From Bacteroidota bacterium (lineage in GTDB: Bacteria; Bacteroidota; Bacteroidia; Bacteroidales; Prolixibacteraceae), in assembly GCA_030691295.1 (NCBI GenBank), contig JAUYEQ010000671.1, forward strand, positions 1 through 7,099: a stretch of 7,099 nucleotides of DNA, written 5' to 3'. The translations under genes and the position numbers were made by a program. Below, in pieces: positions 7,003-7,099 of this stretch. A model generated the notes under the pieces. That model ran no database searches and had not been told where the DNA came from. It was given only the letters and a program-made list of their open reading frames with translations. Position 1 is the first letter of the stretch, and each line of letters opens with the position of its first letter.

Positions 7003-7099
7003 TTAGTATGAAGTCTTTTTATACCTAAATTGAGCGATTACCAAATTCAGTTTCCCTTCTGGGTTCACTTGATGTAGTCGATGTAGTGTTTTTAATTGA
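7003..7099 (-). CDS. possible 3' end of a minus-strand gene (partial)
   Basis: One minus-strand frame is open from the right edge to a TAA (complement of 7003-7005), giving a 31-residue tail that includes VNPEGKLNLVIAQFRYKK and ends TSY. The composition resembles a normal protein C-terminus. However, a second minus-strand frame is also open from the edge to a TAG at 7025-7027 (serine/threonine-rich, less protein-like), and a plus-strand promoter-like site lies just beyond. No terminator is seen after it. With so few codons this is only a candidate, and I cannot name a family. Confidence 0.3.
   Translation of the reverse strand, partial: QLKTLHRLHQVNPEGKLNLVIAQFRYKKTSY

Noticed and set aside
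7071..7088. Tandem 9-mers GATGTAGTC/GATGTAGTG
   Set aside because: Only two imperfect copies; too short to indicate a repeat array or CRISPR.

Overview
The window looks like chromosomal DNA from a Bacteroidota (Bacteroidetes) bacterium. The grounds are a moderate-to-low GC content by eye, promoter-like sites of the type TTTG-N19-TAnnTTTG in place of the classical -35/-10 boxes, little use of Shine-Dalgarno sequences, and envelope proteins typical of that phylum. The order cannot be fixed from the sequence; a Bacteroidales/Marinilabiliales-like organism is my guess. I see no mobile element, CRISPR array, tRNA or rRNA.

Layout from left to right: (1) the last 24 codons of a plus-strand gene that enters from the left edge, followed by a weak terminator-like hairpin; (2) a plus-strand gene for a secreted, probably outer-membrane beta-barrel protein of 296 residues, with a promoter-like site so close to its ATG that the mRNA may be leaderless; (3) convergent to it, with only 9 bp between the stop codons, a very large minus-strand gene (1436 residues) for a membrane-anchored periplasmic protein made of seven diverged repeats of about 175 residues and an AsmA/DUF748-like C-terminal part; (4) a 188-bp gap with a strong minus-strand intrinsic terminator; (5) minus-strand rocD, ornithine aminotransferase, with a readable promoter that decides its start codon; (6) a 3' stretch with a possible operator dyad, a promoter-like plus-strand site, and possibly the tail of another minus-strand gene.

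rocD is an ordinary housekeeping/catabolic enzyme linking ornithine to glutamate and proline metabolism. Its own promoter and terminator make it a monocistronic unit, so it has no evident functional link to the envelope genes. The most interesting object is the 1436-residue repeat protein. Its design (one N-terminal membrane anchor, regular beta-rich repeats, AsmA-like end) is that expected for a bridge-like lipid-transfer protein spanning the periplasm, as proposed for TamB, YhdP and YdbH in Proteobacteria. Whether the neighbouring barrel protein is its outer-membrane partner is speculation from proximity.
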